From Tetrastigma voinierianum (Eukaryota > Streptophyta > Magnoliopsida > Vitales > Vitaceae): a stretch of DNA of 64,000 bases. How positions within the stretch are numbered: position 1 is the stretch's first letter; the number at the start of each line of letters is the position of its first letter. The translations under genes were made by a program, and so were the position numbers. The notes under the pieces were generated by a model. The model was not told the DNA's origin. It worked only from the letters and a program-made list of their open reading frames with translations, and did not search any database. The DNA is taken from positions 62,001 through 126,000 of the forward strand of contig JAEQBH010000883.1 in assembly GCA_016808115.1 (NCBI GenBank), given 5' to 3'. Below are positions 46,681-57,331 of this stretch, one piece after another.

Positions 46681-47284
46681 CGCTGATGATTAAGGTACTT
46701 TATACGCTGTGAGAAAGTTCAAGGATGGTTCAAGTCGGTTCCATCCAAGATCAGGACTTCCCCAGAAGATGGATTCTATGGTCGACAACTTTGGCCATAG
46801 AGAGATAGATGATGCCCGAGTATCTGAGATACAAAAATGGAGATAGTCGGAATGAGGGTCGCCTCTTTTCGAAGCCGGGAAATAAGCAAAGGACTTCGGT
46901 CCCACGGCTATATTCAGATAGACCGCGACCTTCGTGGTCAAAGCCGATAAGGCTCTAGCTACCAGACTGATGACATGTTATCACAAGCATCGCACCGACA
47001 TATGAGACGGATCGCCTACGAGGCAAGGATCCTAGAGTCAAGGAAACACCTCAGCCTACCATCGGGACACACTCAGACACAAGATGTTTTCTACCTCTTG
47101 CATAGGCTGGGAACAGATATCATCTCCAGGTGCGACACGGGCACCGGCGAGGCCAGATAGCCAAAGAGGCTGTGGCATGGGTCGAGAGGTTGCGGGCGTG
47201 GACCACAGCCGGACTTCAGACCCAGGGGCGTGTTTACACTGTTACACCACAAACAGAGCCCACAGATCCGTCGGTTATGCAGGG

Positions 47285-47560
47285 TATGTTTCTACTCTCG
47301 CGCCTATAGGCAAGAGTATTGTTTGATTCTGGTGCATCCTATCCATTATCGCCGTATCTTAGTGGGAATGTTCTGGGCTTAAAGGTTGAACTTGAAAAGC
47401 CAAGCAGATGTGAGTTCTCCTCAGAATTGTGGTGAGGATTGATTAGATATGTTCAGATTGTGAGTTAGAGATCTCTCGGATTCTACTCATGGTGAATCTT
47501 CTGTTATGGACACATCGGACTTTCTGATTTCATTCTGGCATGGATTGGAAGCCGATCATG
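47285..47560 (+). pseudogene. Gypsy D protease and RT linker
   Basis: ARVLFDSGASYPLSPYL holds the DSGA aspartic-protease motif (near 47,310-47,355). DCELEISRILLM near 47,455 and GMDW near 47,540 follow, the usual path into RT. Confidence 0.85.
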
Positions 47561-47879
47561 ACACCGGTCATCATTGATCAGGATCGTAGGAGGCTTCACC
47601 ACACACAGATGGCATTCGGGACACCTTCAGGATGCATGATGTTTCACCTCGCACCGTGTATGACTCTAGGTGGCACAAATGCTGATGTGCTGGCTAGTAA
47701 GCTCCACTTTCGAGGACGAAAGATGTGGTCGAGTCTACCCTAAAAGCAAGAAGCTCGAGACGTTTTTCCGCACGAAGTTATCGATTACCTCCCCGCAGGG
47801 AGGTAGACTTTTGTCATTGAGTTTACACCTGGCACGCCGCTCATTTTTATGACTCCGCATAGGATGGCGCTGGGGCTTG

Positions 47880-48320
47880 AGCTATGTGAACTCAAGGTCC
47901 ATACAAGGCTTATTAGGACAAAGGATTATTGCACGAGCACTTCACCATTCAGCCCTGGCTCGTTTGCTAAGAAAAAGGATAAGACCCTTCGACTGTGCAT
48001 TGACTAATGACAGTTGAACAGGGTGACGATCAAGAACTCCAGATCCTTTACTCTAGGATTGATGATTTGTTCGACGCTTGAGAGAGCACTGAAAATTTTA
48101 AGATAGATCTCCGCACCCGATACCATCAGTTGAGAGTTAGGGAGACAGATATCCCTAAGACAACGTTCAGAACGTGGTATGGGCATTTCGAGTTCCCAGT
48201 GATGCCCTTCGGATTGACAAATGCACTAGCAGCATTCATGGATCTCATGCATAGGGTCTTCCACCCCTACTTAGACTCCGCTTTCAGGGTAGTTTTCAGG
48301 GACGATATCTGATCTACTCC
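47880..48320 (+). pseudogene. Gypsy D reverse transcriptase
   Basis: KKKDKTLRLCID near 47,972 matches the start of the RT palm. RIDDLFD, KIDLRTRYHQLRV and TFRTWYGHFEFPVMPFGLTN follow, then MDLMHRVFHPYLDSAF and VVFRDDI. The usual FIDDI catalytic motif reads FRDDI, keeping both Asp. Stops and shifts lie between pieces. Confidence 0.93.
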
Positions 48321-48759
48321 AGATGAGGAGGATCATGAGATCACTGAGGGTCGCTCTCCGCATCGAGAGACCATCACGCAGGCGCCACCAGCAAGGTGAA
48401 TCTTTGCCATCGAGGTGAGATTTCCGGGACACGCTGCACTGGGCTTAGGTGTGTCAAGAGACCCCGGAAGGTTGAGGTCATGCGAGTCGGGAGAGACCGT
48501 CGGTTCTAGACACAATTCTAGATCGCGGATATTACGTGAGGTTCATCGAGGATTTCTCCCGCCAGCAGCACCTATGACTAAGTTGACCTCAAGGAGGTCA
48601 AGTTTGGAGTGGAATGACCTGTGTGAGAGGCACCAGAGGTTAGAAATCCCGAGGCTTACTTCTCACCCTCGTTTCTAAGAGTCCCGCAAAAGGGACAGGA
48701 GTACTCGGGGCACCAGGATGCTTCAAAGGACGGACTGACAAGCTTGATGCACCCCGAGG

Positions 48760-49070
48760 GTAGTGGCTATGGTTCTCGATAAATACAATCACGAGCAAGA
48801 CTTTACCGCTACACATGACATGGAGTTGGCGGCCATCATCTTCGCTCAAGATTTGACGCCACTACTTATACAAGCCAGGAGTCTCGAGGTACTTGCACCA
48901 CAAAAAGCTCAAGTATATTTTCACACTGGACCTCAACATGAGACAACTATGGTGGAGTTCCTAGAGGATTATGACTTCACCTTGCATTACTATCTTGGTA
49001 AGGCAATGCCATGGCCGATGCACTACTGGTCACTGGGAGCATCAAGGTATAGCTTCCCGTGAGTGGCGGA
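48760..49070 (+). pseudogene. Gypsy D RNase H
   Basis: FTATHDMELAAIIFA, then a damaged 'TDHKSLKYIFTQ' counterpart (QKAQVYFHTGPQHE), then VEFLEDYDFTLHYYLGKA, in the order of the Gypsy RNase H domain. Confidence 0.9.
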
Positions 49071-49299
49071 CGCCGGTGACCACGGGCCATACAAGATAAA
49101 TGAAAGGTGCCTGCAGTTATAGGAAGCTAGTGGCTACGCCTTCCCTGATCGAGCAGGTGATTGTGTCTCAGGGATGCGATTACTGCAGGTAGTGTCCATC
49201 GGGACCGAGTACTGCTTAGGTGGCGTGGGTGATGAAGGTCATTATCCACATCGAGGCGCCTGCGACAAGTGGACTCGTCAGGAGTTCCTTAGTTGATAG

Positions 49300-50545
49300 A
49301 GTTGAGAGAGGATCCTCGGCGAGCCCAGATTACCGCTCTAGCAGGCATCAGTGGCATCAAGATGTATCGAGATCTTCGCCGCCGTGATTATCGAGTGCAG
49401 TGATGAAGAGACATCATTGATTTTGTCGACGGTCTCATAGTCGCCAAGTAGCGCTGAGCACCAGAGGCTCACTGGCTACCCAATACTGAGGAAGTGGAGT
49501 GGAAGTGGAGCATGTCATCGATGGACTTTAGACTCACTTACCACGAACATCACAGAGACATGATGCGGTGGGATTATAGTGGACCGACCACTAAGTCGGC
49601 ACATTTCCTAGCGGTGCGGATGACCTTTACGCTAGAGGAATTCTGCAGGCTGTATATATGAGAGATTGTTAGGTTACATGGAGTACCATGATTCATCAGA
49701 CGACAGATCCTGTGTCTCATGCACACTTTTTGGAAGAGTTTCCGTACGCTGGGACATGCTTGATGATGAGCACTGCCATCCACTGCATGTATTAGTTTCC
49801 TGGAGGACCATATTAAGTTTTGCAGGACATGCTACGAGCATGCCCCAGACTTCAAGGGTAGTCAGCGAACATTTTCCCCTGGTAGAATCTTACTTACAAA
49901 TAAATCATTATCGTGCAAGCATACAGATGGCACCCTACGAGGCCTTATATGGGAGGCCATGTCGATCTCCAATTTGTTGGACGGAGGTGGGAGAGAGCTC
50001 CACCACGGGTCCTGACTTGATTCGAGACACATCTAGAAAGTGGGTTTGATACTAGAAACGCTTCCTCACTACTTTAGCGACAAAAGAGTTGCTCGATAAG
50101 CGGCGACACTCCGCAGTCGGAGACGTGGGATCATGTCTTCTTAAAGGTGATGCCTAAAAGAGGAGTCGTCAGATTCGGCAAGCGGGGGAAACTATCGCCA
50201 ATGTTTATTGGGCCCTTCGAGGTACTCGAGAGGGTGGGGGCAGTTGCATATCGATTAGCATTACCGCCGAGTTTATCAAGTGTCCATGAGGTATTCCCAT
50301 GTCTCTTATGTCTTGGCGACACTCCAGATCCAAATTTCATGTAGCGGACTGCGCGAATTATATTTGATGCAGATGACCTTCAAGCGAGGATCAGGCGTAT
50401 TATGGATAGCCGAGAGTAGGTTTTGCTATGCAAGACTGTGAGGCGGTGAAAGTGTCAGTGAAACACAGAGGATGAGGAGGCAACATGGGAATGTGGAGGA
50501 CATAATGCTTACTGTATATCCTTCCTCTTTGGAGATCTATGGTAC
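49300..50545 (+). pseudogene. Gypsy D integrase with chromodomain-like end
   Basis: Pieces in order: TTKSAHFLAVRMTFTLEEF with YIREIVRLHGVP (49,590-49,690), FPLVESYLQINHYRASIQMA and PYEALYGRPCRSPICWTEVG (49,870-50,000), GPDLIRDTS, then the GPF/Y linker GKLSPMFIGPFEVLERVG with VAYRLALPPSLSSVHEVF (50,150-50,310). An IMDSRE and EEATWE-like tail (50,400-50,490) recalls the chromodomain of chromoviruses. Non-functional as written. Confidence 0.92.
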
Positions 50546-50619
50546 GTGGCTTAGCTTTCATCGGCATTTAAACGACCGTTATAATGGATCAGATGGAGAT
50601 AGCAAGGCGCTAATTTCGG

Positions 50620-50645
50620 GATGAAATTCCTTAAGGGGGGAAGAA
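50620..50645 (+). other. Polypurine tract of Gypsy D
   Basis: 'ttaaggggggaagaa' immediately before the 3' LTR start TGAGACCC. Confidence 0.88.
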
Positions 50646-51890
50646 TGAGACCCTGCAAAAGTGAAATGATGACACTGGTTGCAAACCTGGAATTTCTAGA
50701 TCTCCTACGACGACGTGGGACATACCGTCAGTTCGTCTTTCACGAAATCTAAGTATTATTAGCCTTCCACTTCACAAATTTCGAGAAGGTCTGAATTGCA
50801 CGTATTTTGAGACAAACGGACGAATGAGAGGGCGGTAATGCGGAAGGCATGCACGCCAAGGAACCTAAGGAGGACACTTGGCACTCGGGTGGAAGCCAAG
50901 TGTCACACTTCTATTCAGAAGAGAGGATGCTGGTGGGAAAGTGGGCATTTAATGACATGCTGACAAGTGTCATGAGGAGAGATGAAGAGGTGTTTACACT
51001 AGATATATTCTCCACCTAAAGAAAATTTGTCTGTGGAAAGAGGAGAGAAAAGGGAAAAAGAAATGAGGAGAAGAAAGAGAAAAAAAAAGAAAAAGAAAGA
51101 AGAAAGACAACAAAGGTTAGAACCACAGCTTCCGATTAGTCAACAGAGAGTTGCAAGAAGAACTGGATTCGCACTTCGAGAGGTAGGGTTCTCTCCTACT
51201 CTGGTTAGTCTTTGTTTAAGAGTCATGAAATGGTCATGAGGGTTAGCCCGAGTAGTGGGCTGGTTTAAAGAATAATTTCGATAGAAATTGTTGGTCGGGA
51301 CCGCCTGTCCGTGTAGCTTTAACTCCAGTTTTGGAACCGATTGCTGTACCGTAGTTCGACGGAGCGCCGATCTTGGCAGTACCGCGGCATGCCGTTTTCT
51401 AAGCTCGAGATTTAAATTCAGTTTTTGTGTGTTATTGCTCGCTTCAATAACATGCAGATTGTGGTGAGGAAAATAATGTTATTATATGCATGTTGCTATA
51501 TATTAACATGATGCTTGATGTGAAGCATGTATTATGAGTGTTGCATGTAGTTTCCATCATGCATGTAAATACGAGATATTATGCAGCGATATTGTCATCG
51601 AGATGTGCACGGTCACCGCGTGAACTCCAAAAGTGAAATGCACGAATAAAACGTGATTCTGGGAGGGTTGTCTAGTAACCCAAGTGATTCTTGAGGGTTG
51701 TCCAATAAATTATATCAGAGGTTTGTCCAATGAACTCTATCGGAGGTTTGTCCAATGAACTCTATCGGAGGGTTGTCCAATGAACTCTATCGGAGGGTTG
51801 TCCAATAAGGGGTTCTCGGAGATGGTCCAATGGTTCGGGTACTGGAGGTCAGTTTAATGGTTTATTCTGTGAGGGATTGTCCAAGTGTGT

Positions 51891-51969
<79 letters not shown>

Positions 51970-53890
51970 GGGTTGTCTGGAGTATCGAGGTTGTTCAAGG
52001 GGTTTCAAAAACAAAAGCTTTTTGTTTTGAAACTAGTTTTCATACATGGAAAATCATGTGCAAGGAGAAAGTCTTTAGATCAGATGATATAAACATTCAT
52101 ATGTAGATATGCATATTTTATATGAATGTGTGTGAATGATTTTATGGATTATGCCATTGCATGTGCACTTAGGTGGGAAGTAGCCCTTGTAGGAGACTTT
52201 CTAGCTCACCCCGTTGTGGGAAAAATATTTTCAGGTACCGGAGGTACACCAAGAGAAGGCACTTCATGAGGTCTTAGTTGAGAGGAAGATCTAAGAGGGC
52301 TTATTGTGTTATTTTGTAAAATTTCTAGGTAGAAAACCCAATTTTTGTTTTAAACTGAACTGTTGTCAAAATTTTGTACTTGTGATGTAAATAAATTGTA
52401 ATAACCTTTGTGATTATATGTTTACTACAATTTGGATAAGGGTCAGGTTCTGCCTTTGTGATCGCCATCAAGGTCCCACCATAGGAAGTCGCTCTATTTC
52501 GATCCTATGTATTAGCCGAAATTTAAGATTGATTTTTGTTGGGAAGTAAAGGGAATTTGGCCCTGTTTCCTTCTGGTATATTGTAGCCCCATCAGTGTTT
52601 CTGATGTGCTTTCGACCACCCAAACGACCTCACAACCAAAGTTATGGCATTTTTACCTCTGGCGGGTCCGAGAGATGGTCGTGGCCGAGCTCTTTCAGCC
52701 ACCACCTTCTTCAAGCGCAGGTGAGCTCTCCCCGGGATGACTTGACTTTTGGCGCAGAGATGAATCGACTCCTTGGTCGAGCTGAGCCTCCCCGCCGATG
52801 AGCCGACTTCAGGCAGAAATGAAGCCGACCTTCGTCGAGTCAGCCGATGAGTCGACTCTCGGCCGAAATGAGCTAACTTCTTCGGGTCGTGAGTCGAAGC
52901 CTCCCGATGAGCCGACTTCGCAGAGTCGAAGGACCTCTCCGGTCGAAAGGAGCTCTCCGATGAGTCGAATTTCGACAGAAGCCGAAGCCGACTCGTCGTG
53001 AGCCGAAGCCTCCTCGATGAGTCGAATTCTCGTCGATGAGTCGACCTCTTGCGCAGTCGAGCCTTTGGCTGAGCTGACCTTCTACGCAGAGCTGAGCCTT
53101 CACTGAGCCAGCAGGATGAGCTGTGTATGACCGAGCTCAACAGGATGAGCCGTGGTGAGGCCGAAATGGACCTCCCTTTAGCGTGGAACGGCTCGTGCCA
53201 GTGCCAACTTCGACGACCATAACTTTCTTCGGGTCCGGTCCGTTTACGCGTCAGACTTACTGAATCCTCAGAGCCTTTAATCCATAACATACTGGGATCA
53301 AAATAATCTGAGCTCAAATTGTATTTGAAAGTGACGAAAAGACGCAGGTACCGTTTGCCGCATGTCGCCTGTCGTCATGTGAAGCGCTAACTCTGATAAC
53401 TATAACTTCCTCGCTCAAGTCCTGCTTCAGATGTTCTTAGACTCTATGGAAAGCTCCTTGAGTCTAGAATCTGACCACATGCCTGTGGATGGAATTTGGT
53501 GCTCAAATATTTCCGAGCCGACCTCTTTTGGCCGAGCTGACCTCCTTTGGCCGAGCCAACCTCATCTAGGGAATGAGCTCGGCAGCGCCAACTTCGGATG
53601 ACCATAACTTCCTCATCCGAAGTCCGTTTTGCGCTTTCTTGGACTCTATGGAAAGCTCTCTGAGTCTAGAATATAACCATATCCTCGTGGATGGAATTTG
53701 GTGTCCACATAGATTCTTAAAAGTTGATCATTTCACTAAGTGCACAAACTACTAGAGTCTTGAATGAGAGGTACTGTTATGTGTCACCGCTGATAATCGA
53801 GTAGACATGAATACGCGCGAACGAGGCCATTGGTATAGCTTGTCAAGGTTACCTCGTGAAAAAAAAAGACCCCCGAGATCAAAGTCAGCA
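50646..53890 (+). repeat. 3' LTR of Gypsy D
   Basis: Matches the 5' LTR throughout. Differs by an expanded (TA)n run at 51,893-51,965 (versus a short one at 43,953-43,970) and by clustered changes in GC-rich parts. Confidence 0.9.
51893..51965. repeat. (TA)n microsatellite in the 3' LTR of Gypsy D
   Basis: About 73 bases of uninterrupted TA; the 5' LTR has an A-run and about 18 bases of TA at the same place. Confidence 0.97.
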
Positions 53891-56089
53891 TTTCATCCAG
53901 TAGCTGCAATAGCTGAACTAGAAGCCCGACAATCAGATCAGCAAACAAGGTCAATATTAATACTAGCCCAATCGGCGATCTCATGGTCTATTTTTTATAT
54001 GTATTTTTTTTTTTTTTTGTAAACAATGTAAAGTTTGTATATGTTGAACACTCTTATTTATGAAGTTTGAATATAGTTTGTCATTCGCTACTATAGAATA
54101 TATTTCAAGTTAAATGTTTAATAGTATATGAATGAACAAGTTTATAGTAAAACAAAAAAAAAGAAAAAAGGCTATCTCAGTGTTACAGTTTAAGTAGTAA
54201 CTGAGCGTCACAATTACAGTATACATGCATGTATAAATATTTCACATATCATAATATTCATCTCTCCCGTTGGAGTACATAACAGAAATTTCATAACATA
54301 AGGTACCTATAAGTACACTACAGTACAGAACATAGATATGCTTTAACATCTGAGCTGATTACTTTTGTATTCATATTGTTCATTATCTGCATATTACTTC
54401 AGCAACGTTTTGTCTTCGCATAAACCAAGAAAATGAATAACAAGGACATGGTACAATAGAAAACTGTAAGTACCTTACAGTATAGAACAGGAAGTGGCCA
54501 TAAACGGAGTCCACTTAATGGCTCCAACAGAACAGGAGTGTTGAATAGCATTGAAATGCACGCAAGCAAATAGTACTTTAACATGCGTGCTAAATTAGCA
54601 CAGAACAAAAGTGTTGAATAGAACTAGTCCCTATTTATTCACTATCCGATCTTAAGTAGGCATACAATTATATGTGTTTCGGAGCATTTTATACTAGTCT
54701 TAATAACATTCATGTTATACTCGTAGTCAATTCTTATGACTATATTTTCCTCATGCATATCGAAATGTTCATGTCACATACGTTCTATGTAGTAACTAAT
54801 AACGTGTATCTTGTATACACATATGAATCCTTTATTCACTTCCTAGTATCGTCACCCAAGCGTCGCGACTTTGGAATATTAACTAACACATCCCAAGTCC
54901 ATTTCCAACCTAGTAAATGAGGTTTTTAGACAAAGTGATATTCTAAAAAAATGCTCACCTATGTCTTAAGTTTCCAAAGGCTCATAGATCAGGTCATTTG
55001 GACCTTTAAATTAGGAGATATGGCCAAAACATTCTAGATTGCTCCTGAAAAAGTTTCCAAGGATAGTATTATGTTCTCAATTGGATGAATTTCTTGGAAT
55101 AATAGAGACATAATGTGACCATACTTTCTTCATAAAAGTTACTCTCTTGGTTGTCTAGTTTTAGTAGGATTTTGATTCACATCATTTGGATCAGTATAAC
55201 CCAATATATGGTCCAAACAACATGAACTACTCCCCTAGAGAGGACAAAATCAGTATCTTACTGTAAAACTCATTTTCATGGTTTTTAGAGCAGAATTTAA
55301 CTCTTAGTCTTGGCTAAACATTCGTAGGTATGTCTCTTAAGTTTCATCTCCAACTAGATCATCCAAATTGAGGTCCTACAGCTGCTATACAAACAAACAC
55401 AGTTTTAGGGAAATTTGGACAGCACTTCCCCTAAAATACCTACATGTCTCTTTACACATTTTTGGTCCTTATCACCAGACAATTCCAACACAAACCAAAA
55501 CAAGATCATAGCTAACCTGAAACCCAACTTAAACCAACAAAAACACAAATACAAGGAGAGTTAGGATTTTTTTCCTAACTTAGATTGTCTTGAAAACTTC
55601 AAACCTAGCTTTCCTTCTCTTTCTTTCCTTTTCTTCTTCCTTCCCTTCCTTTCCTTCTCTTTACATGAACAAGGAGAGCTCAAAAAGGGAGAGAACAAAC
55701 CAGAAAAATAGGTTCTTCTCCAAACCCCCCACCAGATGCCAAACATATTTAAGCCAAAATGGAGAATCTCCTTTTAGAAGACAAGTTGTTGTCTTCATGC
55801 GATTGACTCAAGTTTTTCCCTTTGCTATTTAGTCCTCCATCTTTATTCAATTTGACAATCAACCTACCAAAATTCTATAATAACATATAACCTTTTATCT
55901 TAATGTCCTCTAAGACCCTAAATTGACAAATTATCATTATCCTTTTAACTTCTTTAATAATTCTGATTATATCCTTTTTCACACTTAACTATTAAATTTC
56001 CAAAAAACACAAATTTGACTTCCCTTATACCCTAAACATGTCATAAAACTACTAGGAGTATAATTTAGGGTGTTGCATAGAGAACCAGT

Positions 56090-56300
56090 CCCGATTAGGA
56101 GTCATGTGAAATGTATAGCCAGAATCTAAAATCCAAGTCTCACTAGCTCTTGAATCAGCATCTGATGCAACTAGAAGTTCTCCATCGGTCTAATCTAATT
56201 CCACAACACTACAAATTCTTCACCGCATTTCCTAGATTTCTTCGCTTGTTCCAGACTTCTCTCCTTATTCTCGAGCTTGAAACACTTCTTTTCTCATGTG
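56090..56300 (-). pseudogene. Copia-2 protease and gag end
   Basis: Minus strand SRASETWILDSGYTFHMTPN and RDWFS hold the aspartic-protease DSG motif (56,117-56,136). A frame of damaged basic residues toward 56,290 marks the gag tail. The frame ends at the TAGAG target site where the solo LTR begins. Confidence 0.9.
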
Positions 56301-56399
56301 GGCCCTTTTTCTCAGAGTAATTATAGATTTATTAGAATTTCTAAATTTCGACATTTTCCTCTAGCCTTCACCAAAATTCTCAGCCTACCATACAAACAA

Positions 56400-56987
56400 G
56401 CTATCTCATTACGCTCAAAGTTCCTACAATTAATTGCTTCATTTTCTCTTTTGAAAACAAAGCCTTATAGACTTCATTTAGGGTTAGGATATCATGACTA
56501 TATAAAATCCTCAAAGTCGCATACAAATTAGGAAGCGAACACAACAACATTAACCTTAGATCTTCTTCTTCATATTTAACCTCCAAAGTTTTTAGATCTG
56601 CAACAATTTCTTTAAAGGTCGTAAGATGCTCTTCTAAAGACGTACCTTCTTCCATACATAGTGCGAATACAATCGCTACTTCAAGTGCAACTTACTCGTA
56701 AGACTTTTCATCTTGCACAACTCTTCCAACATCAGCCAAAATGCATCGACAGTCTTCCTTAGAACGTCTTATAGAATCTAATTCAATAAATGAAGGTGAA
56801 TCTAAGATAGTGCTTTAAGATCCTTACGTTCTTTCTCTTCTTTTGTCAATGATGATGGCATCTTGTCAAGTGCTAGAAACGCTTCATCCAGATCCATTCG
56901 CGAGAGCATAACACGCATCTTAACTTGCCATAACAAAAATCTTGTACTGTGATCCAACAAGGGAATTTTGAATTTCATGGTTGTCAT
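56400..56987 (-). pseudogene. Copia-2 gag
   Basis: Starts MTTMKFKIPLLDHSTRFLLW with QVKMRVMLSRMDLDEAFLAL and SLTKEEKERKDLKAL. After a frameshift it continues with MEEGTSLEEHLTTFKEIVAD and a LMLLCSLPNLYATLRILYSH segment, the UBN2 capsid region of Copia gag. The ATG lies about 25 bases after the primer site. Confidence 0.92.
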
Positions 56988-57008
56988 TGATAAGATCGGA
57001 AAAACCTA

Positions 57009-57025
57009 ATGGCTCTGATACCACT
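57009..57025 (-). other. Primer-binding site of Copia-2
   Basis: Minus-strand 'aagtggtatcagagcca' next to the LTR end is an exact match to the common plant initiator-Met primer site TGGTATCAGAGCC. Confidence 0.93.
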
Positions 57026-57331
57026 TGTTATGATCAATGGCACAACAAAGAAATACGAAATAAAGGAAAAACACAAGATTTTCGTGGAAACCCTTACGGG
57101 AAAAAATCATGGGTAGAGGAGAAAGCTTCACATCAATTTGAGAGGAATTACAAAATACAGCTAATAGGGAATAAACCCTAATGTGTTTATAGAACAAAAA
57201 TACAACCCAGCCCCTCTACTACCGCAATAAATCACTATTTTTTTTTTCAACTTTTTCTTTTCACAAAAGTCGCATCATGAGCATTCAAGTCGGACATAAG
57301 CCCAAGACCAAATTTGGGTCACAAAACAACA
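57026..57331 (-). repeat. 5' LTR of Copia-2
   Basis: 306 bases from TGTTGTTTTGTGACCC to TCATAACA on the minus strand; aligns with 35,161-35,420. Confidence 0.9.

Larger units (their letters stand above)
42739..53890 (+). mobile_element. Ty3/Gypsy element D, full-length, decayed
   Basis: 5' LTR 42,739-45,891, iMet primer site, gag, protease, RT, RNase H, integrase, purine tract and 3' LTR about 50,646-53,890, flanked by TTTCA at 42,734-42,738 and 53,891-53,895. The LTRs begin TGTGAGACCC (5') and TGAGACCC (3'), and both end GCA. Pol order and the integrase tail with a chromodomain-like end suggest a chromovirus; a finer lineage call (Tekay/Del-like) is tentative. All frames are broken. Confidence 0.92.
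38400..54212 (+). mobile_element. Plus-strand solo LTR inserted into the minus-strand solo LTR
   Basis: Starts TATAATACCCCAAATTATAC (38,400) and ends GAGCGTCACA (54,212), flanked by ATTAC at 38,395-38,399 and 54,213-54,217. Its own DNA is 38,400-38,888, about 41,354-42,738 and 53,896-54,212, together about 2.2 kb. The first base pair is TA instead of TG. It is interrupted by another LTR (38,889-41,353) and by Gypsy D. Confidence 0.72.
37949..56077 (-). mobile_element. Minus-strand solo LTR inserted into Copia-2, itself split
   Basis: Starts (minus) TGCAACACCCTAAATTATAC at 56,077 and ends at 37,949, flanked by TAGAG on both sides. Its own sequence is 54,213-56,077 plus 37,949-38,399, about 2.3 kb; the rest is a nested insertion. 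There is no primer site or coding DNA of its own, hence a solo LTR. It matches the plus-strand solo LTR in order: CACCC start, a GA-rich tract, repeated 'gtttg..ccatattggg' blocks, and 'aagcttaacacgggtgtttc' near the end (38,310-38,332). Confidence 0.75.
35161..57331 (-). mobile_element. Copia-2: one Ty1/Copia element split by an 18.1-kb nested insertion
   Basis: Low side (35,161-37,943): 3' LTR, polypurine tract, RNase H, RT, integrase, GAG-pre-integrase and the end of the protease domain. High side (56,083-57,331): the start of the protease domain, gag, primer site and 5' LTR. TAGAG occurs directly at both break points (37,944-37,948 and 56,078-56,082), and the protease reading resumes across the gap. 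This makes the two parts halves of one element. The two LTRs are similar: 'tgttatgatcaatg' to 'gggtcacaaaacaaca' in both. No exact target duplication was found outside the LTRs (TGTAA left, CATAA right). Confidence 0.85.

Noticed and set aside
51877..52106. Poly-Ile-Tyr ORFs
   Set aside because: Translation of the (TA)n run in the 3' LTR of Gypsy D.
52592..53317. 241-codon minus-strand ORF, the longest in the window
   Set aside because: It is the antisense of the GC-rich minisatellite and flanking repeats in the 3' LTR of Gypsy D; Ser/Arg-rich with no domain, and its counterpart in the 5' LTR is broken.
57009..57025. tRNA gene near the Copia-2 LTR
   Set aside because: Only the 3' complement of initiator-Met tRNA is present, next to an LTR; it is a primer-binding site, not a tRNA gene.
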